In this document: positions 1-12,880 of the stretch, in pieces
Layout: each line of letters begins with the position of its first letter
Position numbering within the stretch: the stretch's first letter is position 1
The notes under the pieces: generated by a model
Told to the model about the DNA's origin: nothing
Database searches by the model: none
The model's input: the letters and a program-made list of their open reading frames with translations, nothing else
Program-made: the position numbers and the translations under genes
Source: Perkinsus olseni
Lineage: Eukaryota; Perkinsozoa; Perkinsida; Perkinsidae
Assembly: GCA_013115135.1 (NCBI GenBank)
Contig: JABANP010000024.1
Location: 1 to 64,000, forward strand
Length of the DNA: 64,000 bases
Direction: 5' to 3'

Positions 1-302
1 TTTACAAATTCCTTTTCGAGCAGTAGATTCCGCCAGCCACAGCGATCGATTCCCCCATCGCTGCCCCTCAGGGCTTCTAGCCGTTAGAGTACCGCGCCTT
101 TGCGAGGACTGTGGAACCAAACACTGGTATTGAGACAAAGACAAATCCGCTCACAAATGCACATAAGAATGCCCTCCGCCTGTAACCGCGGAGGTGCAAG
201 GAACTAACAACTGTATATATGGTACCAATATTAGAGGAACAAGAAACATTGCGTGAAAGATTGCGCAGTAGCACAACAAGGAACAGCACTGATAGTAAAT
301 CG

Positions 303-3300
303 TCAATCCTCGTCTTTTGCAGCACTCTGCTTGGCGAAGGAATTGAAAACATGCTCCAGCGTGGCCTGAGTGAGCTGGAAGTCGTCGTAGCCGAGCCCTT
401 GCTTCACGCTGGTATCGGTCAGTCGAGTGAACACTTCGCCAAGCTTCAGCTCTCTCGGGAGACTGTACTCGCCGAAACCGTCTAGAGAAGCGCATCCGGC
501 GCCTAAATTTCTCTGCAACCACCGCAGCATACGCTCGTGCACCTGCGCACGATGGACGCCTTCTGCGAGGGTCGGACCGCTAAACATTCGGACACCGTCT
601 GGCTGAGGGGATCCGAGCAGCACTACGCAGTTTATGGCGCTGGGATCGGTGACACCTGACGGGAAGCTCCACTATCAACACGGCCGGGCAGGGTTGCTCC
701 TACCGTTGTCTTCAAGGAGCTCTCTGATCTCATCATCCGTACGCATGAGGTAGTCGCTCCTGTCACCCTTCTTTGCCGAGGATATCCTCCGCAGCGTCAA
801 GGTTCTCTCACGGATGGGTGCCGGTATGAAATGAACTTGCAGCTTGTAGCCAGCACCATACTCCGACTTGATCTGTTGTGAAGTCCCGAGGCATCGGAAC
901 TGACCATCGACCTACGGCAACAGCAGTGATATCGGAGATGCCTCGTCCCAACTTGTTGGCGAGACCTACTTGTATGACCATCTCATTACAAAGGGCGTCT
1001 GCCTCTTCCATGCTGTGCGTAGTGAGAATCACCGCTGACCTCTTCGATCGACCGTTTGCTATCTTATTTATCACGTTCCAGATATTCCTGATGGGGACCA
1101 TGAATGAAGGAACGTGCACTGCACATCACGTCTAGTACGGATACGACGATGAGTATGTTAGAACTGATGATGACGTGGGAGTCTTCACTCAAGCCGCGTT
1201 GTGAATGCATCTTCAGTACTCACCTTCTGGCTTCAGGGTCCACTCCAGTGGTGGGCTCATCGAGGAATACTATAGATGGATGGCCAATGAGAGCCATACC
1301 AACACACAGCTTCCTCTTGTTGCCTCCTGATAGTCTTGTCGCATACGAGTGGGCGTAACGGCTGAGCACGACTAGCAGTATTCAATATCCATTCTGCAGG
1401 CTGCGACCATACCTCAGCTGTAAGATTTCCATCAGCTCTTTCACGTGGACCTTCATCATCCTCAGCGGCACTCCTCGGATAACACCGTACCTGTTAATGA
1501 CAAAGAGTTTAGAAAATGGACTCGCAAGCAAACTGACATAGTCAAATGCTCCTGCACCGTGAGACCATCGATGAGAGCGTCTTGCTGCGGACAGTAGCCA
1601 ATATTCTTTCGGGCCTGAACACAATGGAATCATCGATCGACTGATGAATGGCGGCGGTGATTGTGACCTCGTCAGTGTTTCCCTGAGAGACTCCGGCCAG
1701 CCAGATAAATGTCACCAGCGGAAGGTTTCAGAAGACCGCAGAGCATCTTGAAGGTCGTAGTCTTGCCAGCGCCGTTGACGCCAAGCAGGCCAAAGATACC
1801 ACCGTCCGCCAGAGCGTAGTTGAGACCACGCACGGCCCAGACCTGGGAAGAACAAGTACTGCGGCAATCAGCATTTTTGCATCGTTGAATGTCGTTACCT
1901 GCTTCTTCTTGTTGTGCTGATGGAAGACCTTTTTCAAATTGCGTATGTAAACCATCTGTGTCTCGGGATCTAGCGCTGCAACTCTTTCTTCTCCTCAAGC
2001 ACCCGATGGTCCTCGAACCCGAGCTTATCGGCCGGGACTACGACGTCCTTCTTAGTGTTCCATCGGGTATTGCAGAGCCAGTAGTCCAGACAGATGGCCA
2101 AGACTAGATAGAAGACTCCCATGATGAATAGCATAATGATATCATCGCCAGCGACGGCGACACAGTAGTACCCCTGGCTGCCGGGCGTGGACCCTTCCAC
2201 ACAGTTGCCTCCGATCACTGAGGTCAGCGGCGGGACAACAACCCCGGAACGACCGTCGGGAGTTCGAACCATACCAAGTGTGGCGAAGAACATCGTCGTG
2301 ATGCCGTTGGCCAGCGGGAAGGAGGGGACCAGTCGGAAGACCCACATGAGCGGTACCCCGGCAGGATTACGAAGACCACCGTAGAGAAGGAAGGCCACTA
2401 CAAAAGAGCCAATCATACCGATGACCAGACCTATGCCAACTCTGATGTACGTCGCGATGGTCGTTGTTTTCGATATCAATGACACGCAGTAGTTGAAGCC
2501 AGGGAGCACAGAAACAGAATCCCAGCAAGAGCAGCCAAGTAGCCGCCAGAGCCTCGGCCGTGCAGGAAGAGGTCCAAGCCGTATATTTTAATAGAACTGA
2601 AGCATAGTGCGGCGCAGGCGAATATCGTTAGGAAGTCGTAGATCCAGGAGGATATCCAATACATAACGATGTTGCAACCGCTGACGTACAGCTGTTCCTT
2701 CACCAGAGAGGTCTTTTCCATCATAGCGTACGATAGCATGTTACTGGCTGCGATGATGAAGGCAATGACAAACATGCCACCCAAAGAGAAGGACATAGAC
2801 AAGTTGACCATGTCCGCGCTCTTCTGACCGTACGTGACCGGTAGAGGGTGGTTCACTATGGTGGCATTGGGTTGGTCCGTAGCCATTGCGTACGGGACCA
2901 TATGCATGGCCGTCATATCAGCGAAGACCACTCGAGTAGTGATACCATAGGCGGTAGTATCGAAAGTTGCGGTATTATTGCCGAGCAACGATCTCGAGAA
3001 GGTTGTTACTGCCTTGCAGATCGCCTGATTCCTGAGGGAATAGGGGATCCGACCTTCTTCCTAGGGTTGGCCATGAAGTACCATGGTTGCATGTGCATGC
3101 ACTCGACAAATTGGAAGAAGCTCAGCTTCTCTTTGGACAGATCAGTGATGACCTCCGTGTCACCATAGACGGTCCGCAGCACCTGCGGTCGGTCGTAGTC
3201 CCAAAAGCCGCTAACATGTGTTGAAGGGCCCAGATCATACGGGCTATCGGTCGGCCCTAGGACTTTAGGGATAGGGTCCTTCAGAGCCAGCGAGGCCTTC

Positions 3301-6300
3301 TGTAACCCAAGAAGAGCCAGAAGCACCAGGAAGGGTATGATGAAACCAGCCAGAGTGGCACCCCACTTCCGGTAACCGTAGATTAGACGGCGAAGGGAAA
3401 GTATGAGAAACTGATTGAAGATGTTGCGTCTCACTGGGATGTCCGCGTGGATCTTCGTCCGCTGAGCCTTTACGTCTTCTGGCGTTGGATTCTCCGTCTT
3501 GCTGCTCACCTGAGAAGATAGTACAGCAGTAAGCTCGGAACTGACGGCGGCGGGAGTCACGGAATTATGGCGGGAACCGAACATGCCAAGGGAAGCGGGT
3601 TATTTCGGAACACGAAAACCGATGGCTCTAACATCGCTGAATAGACTCACCTTGAGGAAGACTTCCTCAAGATTGGTGACTGACACGCCATAGGAAGATA
3701 TGCCGAGAGTATCCTTGTCGGCATCCAAGCTCTGGAACATAGGGCCAAACTTATTCACAGCCTCGAAGGGTATCCGAAGGCCAAGCTCCAAACCAATGCT
3801 CGACACGACTGTGACTGGATAGTCACCACCGAGGCACTTATCCACGCAGCTCAGTATGGGCTCGTCGGGGACGCTCTCCGCTGTTTTGGCGATGGTAACG
3901 TTGTACCCACTACCTGCAGATGATGATCGTAAGAAACTTAGACTCATCGTCACACCCTATGTGGAGAACAACGAACGCCTTAGCAGCAGCAGGTACTGTT
4001 CGACGATGAGCTTACCATAGTGGCGCTTGAGGAAGCTGGTAGAGCCATAGGCAAGAAGCTTGCCATTTCCTATGATACCAACACGGTCGGCCAGGACATC
4101 AGCCTCGTCCATGTAATGTGTGGTGACACACATAATCCGCCCTTCTCGTTTGGCACGGAGGAAGTCCCACATGCTACGACGAGCACTCGGGGTCCATACC
4201 GCTCGACGGCTCATCCAGAATGACTACTTTAGGGTCGCCAACGAAGGCTACCCCTACTGACAGCTTCCTTTGCATACCACCTAATAGAGAGAATACATGT
4301 CCAAGTCTAGGTCGGTGATGAGTGACGTTAAATGAGGAATGCCCTGGCTTGCCGAGGGCCATACACCACTTCACCACTATATGTAGTCGGCATCCCGTAT
4401 GTTATGGCACTTCCTAACGCGATAGCTGGTAACGAAAGCCGGGTCGCCATATGTCGTGACGGGTGTTTCGATATACGCGAAGGAATACGATGTGAGTAGC
4501 TTACCCGAGAGAGTCTTCGCCTTAGCGTTGTACTTCATGCCAAGACCAACTTCATCTGCCAGTTTCTTCGACCCATCCGTCTTGAGCCCTCGGATCCTCG
4601 CGAAGAGATCTAGATGCTCTTGGACTGTGAGGTCACCCCAAAGGACGTTATGCTGTAGACACACACCCATGCTACGGCGAATCAACGGCATATCATCTGG
4701 CACTCTGTGGTTGAAGATACGGACATCCTGAAGTGATACCGCATTGATATAGAGGCTATGCATGCCATGGAATGGCAACGAAGTTGGCAATGCTACTGCG
4801 TCCTAGAGCCCACCGGTCGAACTATCCGTATACCGTATCCGTGCATTATTATTTTATTGCAACGAGTGATTGTAACACACATTGGTGCCGGAGCATAGAG
4901 ATGGAGTGACACGAGATGGGCCGTGACCAGTCCATGGGATTCACCATACCTTATTATCTCATTACTGTTTGATTATGTGCGTTTCTCAAGTAACGTATTG
5001 AATGCTTCCAAAAGATTGCATGAGTTAGCGGGAGATGAGAACAAAAACTTTCTAGGTTATCCGGAATACCGGCGAGTATCGAAGGACACTCTACCGAGGA
5101 AGTATGCTCCTCCCACTTACTCCGCTAGTAGGTTTGACGACGCCAGAGAGAACGTTGATGGTAGTGGACTTCCCTGCACCATTATGGCCGAGAAGCACGA
5201 AGAGCTCATCTCGGAACATCTCCAGGTCAAGACCGTTAACTGCGTTAATACTACCAGACGGAGTCTTGAACCGAACCTAGGGACGGAGATCTGACCGTAT
5301 GCCTAAATTAGGTATGACTCACCTTGAGGTCGTGTACATCAACTGTTTGGCCCTCGCGTAGTAGCTCCAGCTGTTGCTGATCCCAGGCCTTTTCGATACC
5401 ACTCACTTCGTCCGGGTTAACCTCCTCAGCATCACCATCACCGCTAGAACTACGACGAGACTTTCGCGTCACGTCGCGACCTAGTATCTCATCCCAGTAA
5501 CTTTTTTGAAAGGGGAAGTACCACTTCCTCGTAGCCCGATACTCATGGGGGATGACTTGGTCGAGGTAAAGGTAGACCAGCGTCCAAACGAAGAAGCCAA
5601 CAATGAGCATAACTACTCCTATGGTGAGGTTGAATCCATGGTTCACGACACTGGCTGAAATATTAGTAATACCGATACCAAACTGGTATCCAATATTATT
5701 GCAAATCATAGTGAAGGTACATTGAGGGAAGAGGGATATGCCCCAGAGGGGCTGTTCCCGACCGAAGAGGGCCAGAGTAAAGGCGATGATATAATAGATA
5801 GCACATGTAAATACTGCACCAGAATTGGGACTAGAAAACAAGGTTGAAACCGCGAACGTAAACGCCATCGAGGAAAGCTGATCTAGGAAGGCTAGTAGGA
5901 AGAGCCAGAGGGAACCGGTGATAGGCAGCATCCATAGAGAGAACAGGAAGACTATGAGGGCTATGACGAAGTAGAATGCAAAGTACCATAGATACCAGGA
6001 CACGATGTAAGGGTAATCCTTGAGGCCCATTACACGCATACCTGATCAGAGACAACGAGCTTCCATCCACCACCGGAGGAACTCGCGAGAGGGGCGAGGT
6101 AGACGGAAAAGGGAGAGAAATTCTCTGAGTGTTGGACCAAATTCTAGTCTGATGGACCATAGAGTGCTGCTGTTATCCCAAGTCGCCTCGATGATACCGC
6201 TGTACTAGCGAGAACGAACTCCGCCGCATGCGTGGTCCTCAAAGAATCATATAACCTTTTCGGCAACTTTTCCATCTCACCATTTACCGTGAACTGTATA

Positions 6301-7911
6301 CCCCAGCACTAGATGGAACAGATTATTCTACCTCACACAATTTTCCGGTACAGTTTTCGTTCATCCCAAATAATACGCTTCGAACACACCCACTCACTAC
6401 TACCTTCTCGGAGCCTTCCAGATCTCTCTGCAATCAGTTTCCGCGCCACCGCAAAGGAAGGGAACATATAGAAGAGCACACCAAACATACTGGCCAAACC
6501 CTGGAAGGCCTCACCAGCCGCTACCGTCTTGTACGCTCGATACGGCATCGGAAACTGGCCCAGATATATGGTACCATTGCCACCACTTTTGAAGTCATCA
6601 AGAACTGCCTGTATAATAGCAAAGCCCATATCAGCGTAGTACTCAGGTCCATTGTCATTCGGGTCCCCTCGTTGGATCTGCTCATTCTCTCCCCACCAGA
6701 GGGTGTTGTATCGGGAGTATTTGCTCTTCACCGTACCATTGCCTCTGATGATGGGCTCATCAAGATCCTCCAAATCTATGTAAGCACAGAGGCGATCCTG
6801 ATAATCCGTCTGGCTGACTCTAGTCTTACTGTAGCTACCATAGTCAACTAACCGTACCACTCCATCCGGATCTCGTAAAGTAGTCGTTACTATCGGCCGC
6901 GACTCCATCTCGTTCAACACCTTGCACTCCGGAAAGGTCCATGTAGTATTCTTATCATCATATCCGAGTATACCAGCATAGCTATCTGCCTTCACCCGCG
7001 CTGGGTACTTATCCCATTCCGAAAATTGCTCTCGTATGTACTCCGCGAACTCCATTGCATTCTTGTTGCCACTTGGGCCGATCGCCAGCGTTTTACAGAA
7101 ACAGAAATCATACAGAGCCAAGGAGTTGATACGGGTGAATCGGTCGTGGTACTTAGGATCTGGCGCGGAGGCATTGTAGAGAGGATCGTAGGCTATCTTC
7201 TGATAGAGATTGACCCCTTCTCGCGCTGGTACTGCCGGTAGAGTCTCTCTAGTGGTACTATTATAGTCGACGGTGAACTCGAAGGGATACGGCTGGCCCG
7301 GCTGAGAAGAGAGGCAACTGTGCACTGGCGGCAACCGACTGAGAATGCATCGAAGGACTGTTCCAAGTCTCATCATGGCCCACCATCTCCGACAATGACA
7401 AGCCTTATCGGATTACTACACGCAATATACCTCAGCGAGGCAATGAGTCCCTAAGTATTACTGTAGTGATTGGTTGCAGTGTACCGGAGTTGATGATGGG
7501 GACCAAAAGGAGAGCGGCGAAGGATACGATGACTGGTATGATGAATTCGCAGATGACTGATACTTTCGATCGTCGTGCCAGTAGGAAGTTCTTCCACCAT
7601 AAAGCCGCTATCTGAGCATCCACAACAGCAACTTGAGCTTCTCAGCAGCGGGGCTGCCACGCCTCCAGATCGAGTACTGTAGGGCTCTGACTCTCGACCA
7701 CCCGCACTACCTGAGAGCGGCGCAAGGCCCGAGATCTCATTTTCTCCTTCTTTCCATCTTCACACGTCGATGCTCCATCGCTACTCGGCCGTGAAGACAC
7801 CGGAGACGATGGAGTGTCGAAGAGGAGTTGTGGGCGTCGGTGGTCATCAGCCATATTGCTGCCATCATCCTTTGGGCACTTGACTGATGATGGGCTCGAC
7901 GTAGTCATCAT
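303..7911 (-). CDS. ABCA-subfamily full ABC transporter (multi-exon)
   Basis: Predicted ATP-driven membrane transporter (lipid or sterol flippase-like by family) with the order TMD1-NBD1-TMD2-NBD2. First transmembrane segment near 7,430-7,600, then a long extracellular loop (6,330-7,376) with many N-x-S/T sites, then five or six membrane helices (5,310-6,040). NBD1: Walker [10 protein letters not shown] near 5,190, Q-loop near 4,650, signature LSGGMQRK rebuilt across an intron near 4,280, Walker [14 protein letters not shown] near 4,215, H-loop TTHYMDEAD near 4,120. TMD2 covers 2,000-3,580. NBD2: Walker [11 protein letters not shown] near 1,780, Q-loop [11 protein letters not shown] near 1,590, signature LSGGNKRK near 1,330, Walker [15 protein letters not shown]-loop TTHSMEEAD near 1,030. 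The C-terminus ends at the stop at 303. The hydrophobic N-terminal exon has no ATG, so I take the ATG pair at 7,908-7,911 on the same frame upstream. One in-frame TGA at 7,640 must lie in a short intron. Exon edges are not all resolved. Confidence 0.9.
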
Positions 7912-8461
7912 AACGAAAATTGGGTTAGTCGAACTGCAACCATCAAGGAGATACACGCATGGAGAGGTAGAAGGCCACCGTGACCAGTCGAAGCTGCTCT
8001 GGCAAAACGGCTGCAACTACTTCACCAACAGCGACTCCAGTAAGATCAATTAAGCTGACGAACGAGCATTACCTACTTGAACGCAACAGCATGCCATTGT
8101 CGACATCCCTCTCACAACGCGAGCATGAGTAACATTAACTATCCATGTGTCCCTGCTGGGCAACACCCTTAATGTGATGATAACGTCCATGTTGAGAATC
8201 CTTCCAGGCTCTCATGATCTGAGAACATTGACAGATTCACGTCGCTCAGTAAATGCTCAGCCCATTCGCCAAGCCAAGGAAATCTCATTAGTGATGTTGC
8301 ACCGCGACCTCATAACAACTACCTTGCCACCTTCTTTCTGCCATTCATCCATCCGCCCCTGATGTGCCTCGTCCCTGTCCATAGCCTGTTGGAGTTTGAT
8401 AGCTTGGGCTACTCTATTGGCGTTAGCAAATACTTGGCCGAATACGTTGTCGCTGTACTTG

Positions 8462-8517
8462 CCTGGGATGTACCCGCCGTAGCTGTAATGAGCATCACTA
8501 CAGCTACGGCGGCCAGG
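8462..8517. other. long perfect hairpin
   Basis: An inverted repeat of 14 bp without mismatch: 8474-8487 (CCGCCGTAGCTGTA) pairs with 8499-8512, leaving an 11-nt loop. A further 5-bp outer stem (CCTGG at 8462-8466 with CCAGG at 8513-8517) is separated on one side by a 7-nt bulge. It sits in the non-coding stretch between the ABCA gene and the next minus-strand gene. It could be a transcribed structural RNA element, a 5'-UTR structure or a replication/recombination remnant; nothing nearby decides. Confidence 0.6.
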
Positions 8518-8651
8518 AACAATAGAACCCTACCCGGGTATATCGGCCCCCGACCGATCTCCTAATCCCCCTGGATTCTGCCCTCTGCCTGAAAGGGGAC
8601 GATGGAAGGCGTATCATAGAAAGGGAGACCATCGACCAAGTGCCCTAATCA

Positions 8652-9161
8652 TTACATGCATGTGCGGCAAGACTGAGGATCTCTGTAAAGTGCTAGCTCG
8701 TTGGCTCGCCGGAAGGTGGCGCCAATAACATTCTCAGGCCACTTCCTGAGGTACGTATCCTGTATACCCAGGGGATGCCAGTAAGAGCGTAGCAACCTGA
8801 ACAGCAGCAAGCCCCTTCCAGAACACAGAGGGACGGGCTGTTCACCTATTTGAGGCAGGAAGCCTGTACTGCGTGATCTACTGAGTGGGTAGTAGCCAGG
8901 ACCATCGGCAGTATCCTCGTACCACTCCCACCCATCATCGTCCGAGGACAGGCTCTTCGACGACGAGCTTGACTGAAATGTACGACAGGGACTACTACTC
9001 CTAGCACGTCGTCGTGGTGGTATTACTCGGGTCTTCCTCGTGGAACGACCAGATGAGCGTGGCTTACAGGACCGAGCTGCTACTGATGACGATGATGCGT
9101 TGCTGAGTCTGGAAGTGCTGATGGACTTAGAAACCCTTCTAGTGGAGTTAGAAGAGGACAT
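8652..9161 (-). CDS. Ser/Arg-rich hypothetical protein
   Basis: Open frame of 169 codons from the ATG at 9161 to the stop at 8652; I do not recognise it. The N-terminal half is very rich in Ser and Arg (several runs of S and RR pairs, RS dipeptides), followed by an acidic patch SSDDDGWEWYED near the middle and a better-mixed C-terminal third containing a hydrophobic stretch LLLFRLLRSYW and the ending RTCM. The composition recalls an intrinsically disordered or phospho-regulated protein. A plus-strand ORF on the opposite strand (9040-9564) has a similar length, so strand choice rests mainly on the ordered C-terminal part and a sensible ATG. It could also be one exon of a longer gene. Confidence 0.4.
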   Translation of the reverse strand: MSSSNSTRRVSKSISTSRLSNASSSSVAARSCKPRSSGRSTRKTRVIPPRRRARSSSPCRTFQSSSSSKSLSSDDDGWEWYEDTADGPGYYPLSRSRSTGFLPQIGEQPVPLCSGRGLLLFRLLRSYWHPLGIQDTYLRKWPENVIGATFRRANELALYRDPQSCRTCM

Positions 9162-9626
9162 ACTCACAATTGGACTATTGATAGCCACTACTATTATTCT
9201 CTATCCGAGTATCCCCGTGTTGACGCGAGTAGACAGCAGCGACATGCCGGCCATCTACTATCGAATACCTTCCTGTGGTATGATGCAAGGGAGGGTTGAT
9301 GATGACAGGGGTGTAGGTCCATCGGCCTTCATTGTGTCAGATCATGGGACAGTTGCAGCGCGGCGAAGCTCGTCGCTGAGCAGTCACCTCTTGCGGTTTT
9401 ACTTCGCCCTAACAGCATTCTGGCCTCCTCTGCGCTTACAACGGTACCGTTGGCCTCCACTATCTGCATGTCCCGCTAGTCCTCGTAAAGAAGCTAACTT
9501 TCACGCCTTTAGCTTCGACACATCACTGTGGATCATACTGGACTTTTTCATGCATTTAGGTTAATTTATTTCGTGCAATTTTATCGCGCCGTCCAGTGGC
9601 ACTCAGCGTATACAGCTACACCAAAA

Positions 9627-11438
9627 ATGCTGTCTTGCACTCGGAACGCTCTAACCGTGGCCAGCAGGGCCCAAGTGGCAGTACTCAGTCGCTGCGCTAG
9701 AGCCTTCGCCACTAAGGCAGACCAAGTGGAAGATATAGAATATAGCAGACCGGTAAGATGGGGGTTCGTTATGGTTCAGCTCGGAATAGGTAGAGCTTAG
9801 GGTTGTCAACATGCGCTGAATGGGAGGACCTCTGATAGGAAGTTTCAGTCGCTAGGGTTCGGTTTGAGTGGTTGTGGTGAGAGACTTTCGGGGTCAGTCG
9901 CGAGAGTTGGGAAGAGTATCCGGGGGTTGAGCGCGAATGATACAAAATAGGTCAGGGTTGAGTGTATGATGAGATCTCAATGTTGCTCTTGAATGTGTTC
10001 AGGCCTATTTCGATAATGGTGCTACGACTGTTATGGATCCCCGAGTACTTGATGCCATGCTGCCTTACTTCTCAAACATGTGAGTCCCCTCGTCTTGGTC
10101 TCGTCTTGTTTATGCTTTCCATCATCACCAGGTACGGCAACCCCCACAGCCGAAGTCATGCCTACGGTTGGGAGGCCGATGATGCTTGTGAGCATGCTAG
10201 AGACCAAGTGGCCAACTTAATAGGGGCCAATTCCAAGGAGATCATATTCACCAGCGGTGCTACCGAGTCTAACAATCTCGCCTTGAAGGGTGTCACTAAC
10301 TACGCCAAGTAATGAGAGTCCGCTCACTAGCGTCTTCGTTCGTATAGCGTTCATTCTTCAGGACTAAGACTGGCAAGAAGCACGTCATTACCACTCAGAT
10401 TGAGCATAAGTGTGTGTTGGCCAGTGCCCGTGCCTTGGCTGAGCAGAATGACGATGTCGACGTCACGTACCTGCCTGTCAACCATGAGGGCCTGATTGAC
10501 CTCCAACAGCTCGAGGATGCCATCAGGCCTGGCGAGACTGTCCTAGTCAGCGTGATGGCTGTGAACAACGAGATTGGTGTCGAGCAGCCGTTGAAGAAGA
10601 TCGGTGAGATCTGCAGGAAGCACGGTGTCTATTTCCATACGGACTGCGCCCAGGCTGTTGGCAAGATCCCATTGGACGTCAATGACATGAACATTGATCT
10701 GATGAGTATCTCTGGTCATAAGGTGTATGGTCCTAAGGGAGTTGGTGCTCTCTATGTGAGACGCAGACATCCTCGTGTCCGTATGCGCCCTATCATTGAT
10801 GGTGGTGGACAGGAGCGTGGCTTGCGCTCTGGCACTCTGGCTACTCCTAATGTTGTGGGCTTTGGTGCTGCCTGTGAGATCTGCCAGAAGGAGATGGACA
10901 GAGACAAGGAGCATGTGTCGAGGTTGGCTCGGAAGCTCTTGGACGGTATTAGAGAACATCTGCCTAAGGTCATCCTCAATGGAAGTGAGACGGAGAGGTG
11001 CGTAGAGGGCTACTCGGCCATCGCTGGGTTCATGTTTCTCTTGTTAGGTATTTCGGTAACGTCAATCTTTCCTTCTCTGCTGTTGAAGGAGAGTCCCTGT
11101 TGATGGCCCTTAACAAGGACCTCTGCGTATCTAGTGGTTCAGCATGCACTAGTGCCAGTCTGGAGCCTAGCTACGTCCTCCGAGCTATCGGCGTCGGTGA
11201 TGACTTGGCCCATACTAGTCTTAGGTGAGCGCCCTACTCTTCCCTTCATGGCTGTGTTCATCCTCTCCTGTGTGTTAGGTTCGGTATTGGCCGTTTCACT
11301 ACTGATGAAGAGGTTGACAATGCTATTGCGAAGGTGATCGAGCAGGTGACCAACCTCCGTGAGTTGTCCCCTCTCTGGGAGATGATGGTGGAAGCTGAGG
11401 AGAGCGGAGAGCCTCTACCCAAGGTTGCCTGGAGCTAA
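9627..11438 (+). CDS. NFS1: Cysteine desulfurase, mitochondrial (NFS1/IscS)
   Basis: PLP enzyme that takes sulfur from L-cysteine for iron-sulfur cluster assembly and tRNA thiolation. Six exons join in frame to 450 residues: 9627-9752, 10003-10079, 10132-10308, 10362-10997, 11048-11224, 11279-11438; all introns are GT-AG. The first 30-40 residues are Arg/Ser/Ala-rich without acidic residues until DQVED, as expected for a mitochondrial presequence. Family landmarks follow in order: [50 protein letters not shown], the PLP lysine in [24 protein letters not shown], the mobile catalytic cysteine in [19 protein letters not shown], then [14 protein letters not shown] and the eukaryotic end SPLWEMM...VAWS. 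Length and motifs agree with the mitochondrial NFS1 family. No bacterial-type operon partners surround it. Confidence 0.97.
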
Positions 11439-11627
11439 ATGCGAAGGCTTAACCTTGTCTCTTGCTCTGTGTATATGTAAGGAATCTTGCAGTCTCGCAA
11501 TTCCTCAACGAAGATTCAGTTTGGGCAAGAGAGGAGTACTCTAGTAGATTAGTAGCTGACGAGCTTGTTTGTTCTTCTTCTTCTTGTTCCATCATCGTCA
11601 GCGGTATCATCAGACTTATTACACTTG

Positions 11628-11652
11628 CAACAACAACAACAACAACAACAAC
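11628..11652. repeat. (CAA)n microsatellite
   Basis: About eight CAA units directly downstream of the NFS1 stop, probably within its 3' UTR or the intergenic spacer before the next gene. It is preceded by a TTC-rich stretch at 11574-11587. No coding frame uses it convincingly. Confidence 0.85.
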
Positions 11653-11897
11653 CCCTCCTCCCCTCATTCGGGATATCGATAATGTCCCTATGTTGATGGC
11701 ATTAAACATACTGTCACTGAGATTTTTTCTTCGTTGTGGAATGGGACGCCTTTCTGGACATTGTGTTGGGTGCGCGCATCTTAGGTCGAAGCTGGGAAGA
11801 TAGGAGTGAGGTCGCGGAGATGGAGTCGTTCAGTTGTTAGTTGAGTTTTTTCTCCTGCTCATAGAGCTTCACTTCACCAGTAACTGCTACTAACAAG

Positions 11898-12429
11898 ATG
11901 CGTTCTTTCAATGCCTTCTTCGTTTTCTGCCTCGTTGCAGTTCTCTCCGTCTTCGGCCAGGAGCAATCCGTGGCTTCCGTAAGATCCTCACCTTGTGTAC
12001 AATTCATCTTACCGTCGCACCTCAGGAAGTAGCCGTCCCCGTGGCCGCCGCCCCTGCTGAGCAGTTCGACCAGGCCAAGCCTCTTCTTAGTGAGCAGCAG
12101 CAGCAGCAGAAGGAGGAGCAACATGAGGAGGTAGGCTATGCCGCTTGGCCTTCTTCTCTCCACCCGTCATTCTCTGCTCTTATCAGATCATCGAGGAGGT
12201 GCAGGTCGCCCTCGCCAAGTCTGGTTGGATGAAGCGTGTTGTGACCCCTACCTTCCTTGCCGGCACTTTTGTTACGTAAGTTGCTCGTCTATCACCTCTG
12301 TCATGCATCCGTCACCGCCTTCTCAGTATCATAATGTTCGTGGTGGTGTGGATTGGTACCTGCTGCCTGTATGACATCAGAACTCCTGACAAGTTCGCCA
12401 CCAAGGCCATGAACATTCATAAGGAGTAA
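11898..12429 (+). CDS. Small signal-peptide, single-TM protein with polyQ linker
   Basis: Four exons join in frame to 125 residues: 11898-11978, 12026-12130, 12187-12275, 12327-12429. The N-terminus (MRSFNAFFVFCLVAVLSVFG then QEQ) is a textbook signal peptide. The middle is acidic and Gln-rich (EQQQQQKEEQHEE) after an Ala/Pro-rich stretch. A single strongly hydrophobic segment (TIIMFVVVWIGTCCLY) follows, then a short basic/polar tail ending in NIHKE. This predicts a type I membrane protein with a tiny luminal domain. I do not recognise a family. Intron donors (GTAAGA, GTAGGC, GTAAGT) and CAG acceptors are strong, so the model is well supported even though the function is unknown. Confidence 0.75.
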
Positions 12430-12880
12430 ACCACTTCACGCTAGACTCTCTCATGCCCTCATTGCCTTCTGTTTAGGTACTAAGTAACTCCTCCCGTCAT
12501 CATCAGAGTCGTAGTGATGAAAGTGTGTGGTCATAAGGCCCGCTTCCGATTCCTCTCCCACTACCTAGATGCTAAGACGGCAGGGTGAAGAGGTCCGCCA
12601 TTAGATGGTGCTCCCTCTTGCTGCTGCACTGCCGTCCGATTTTCTTCCTTATCGTTTGCCTCTCGTCGTCATAGTTCACTCGTGTCTAGATGGGCTAGTC
12701 GTATCGCGGTGTATGCTAGAGTCCTGTGTGTGGTACTGAGTGATCGAGAAGAGCAACAACAAGAGTTACTATTGACTTGACTGGGGTGTTTGTCTTGTGT
12801 TGAGTGGTTATACACAGTAGAGAGGAGAGACCCGGATGAGTAGTTTTTGATATCATCACCACCCACTACCACCGCCCTGA

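Noticed and set aside
77..352. Hydrophobic minus-strand ORF downstream of the ABCA stop
   Set aside because: Overlaps the last ABCA exon in another frame and continues into the probable 3' UTR; no start or splice support.
9040..9564. 174-codon plus-strand ORF upstream of NFS1
   Set aside because: Overlaps the minus-strand Ser/Arg-rich frame; acidic/Leu-rich content is the complement of Ser/Arg codons. Its end is 63 bases before the NFS1 start and no splice link to NFS1 is needed.
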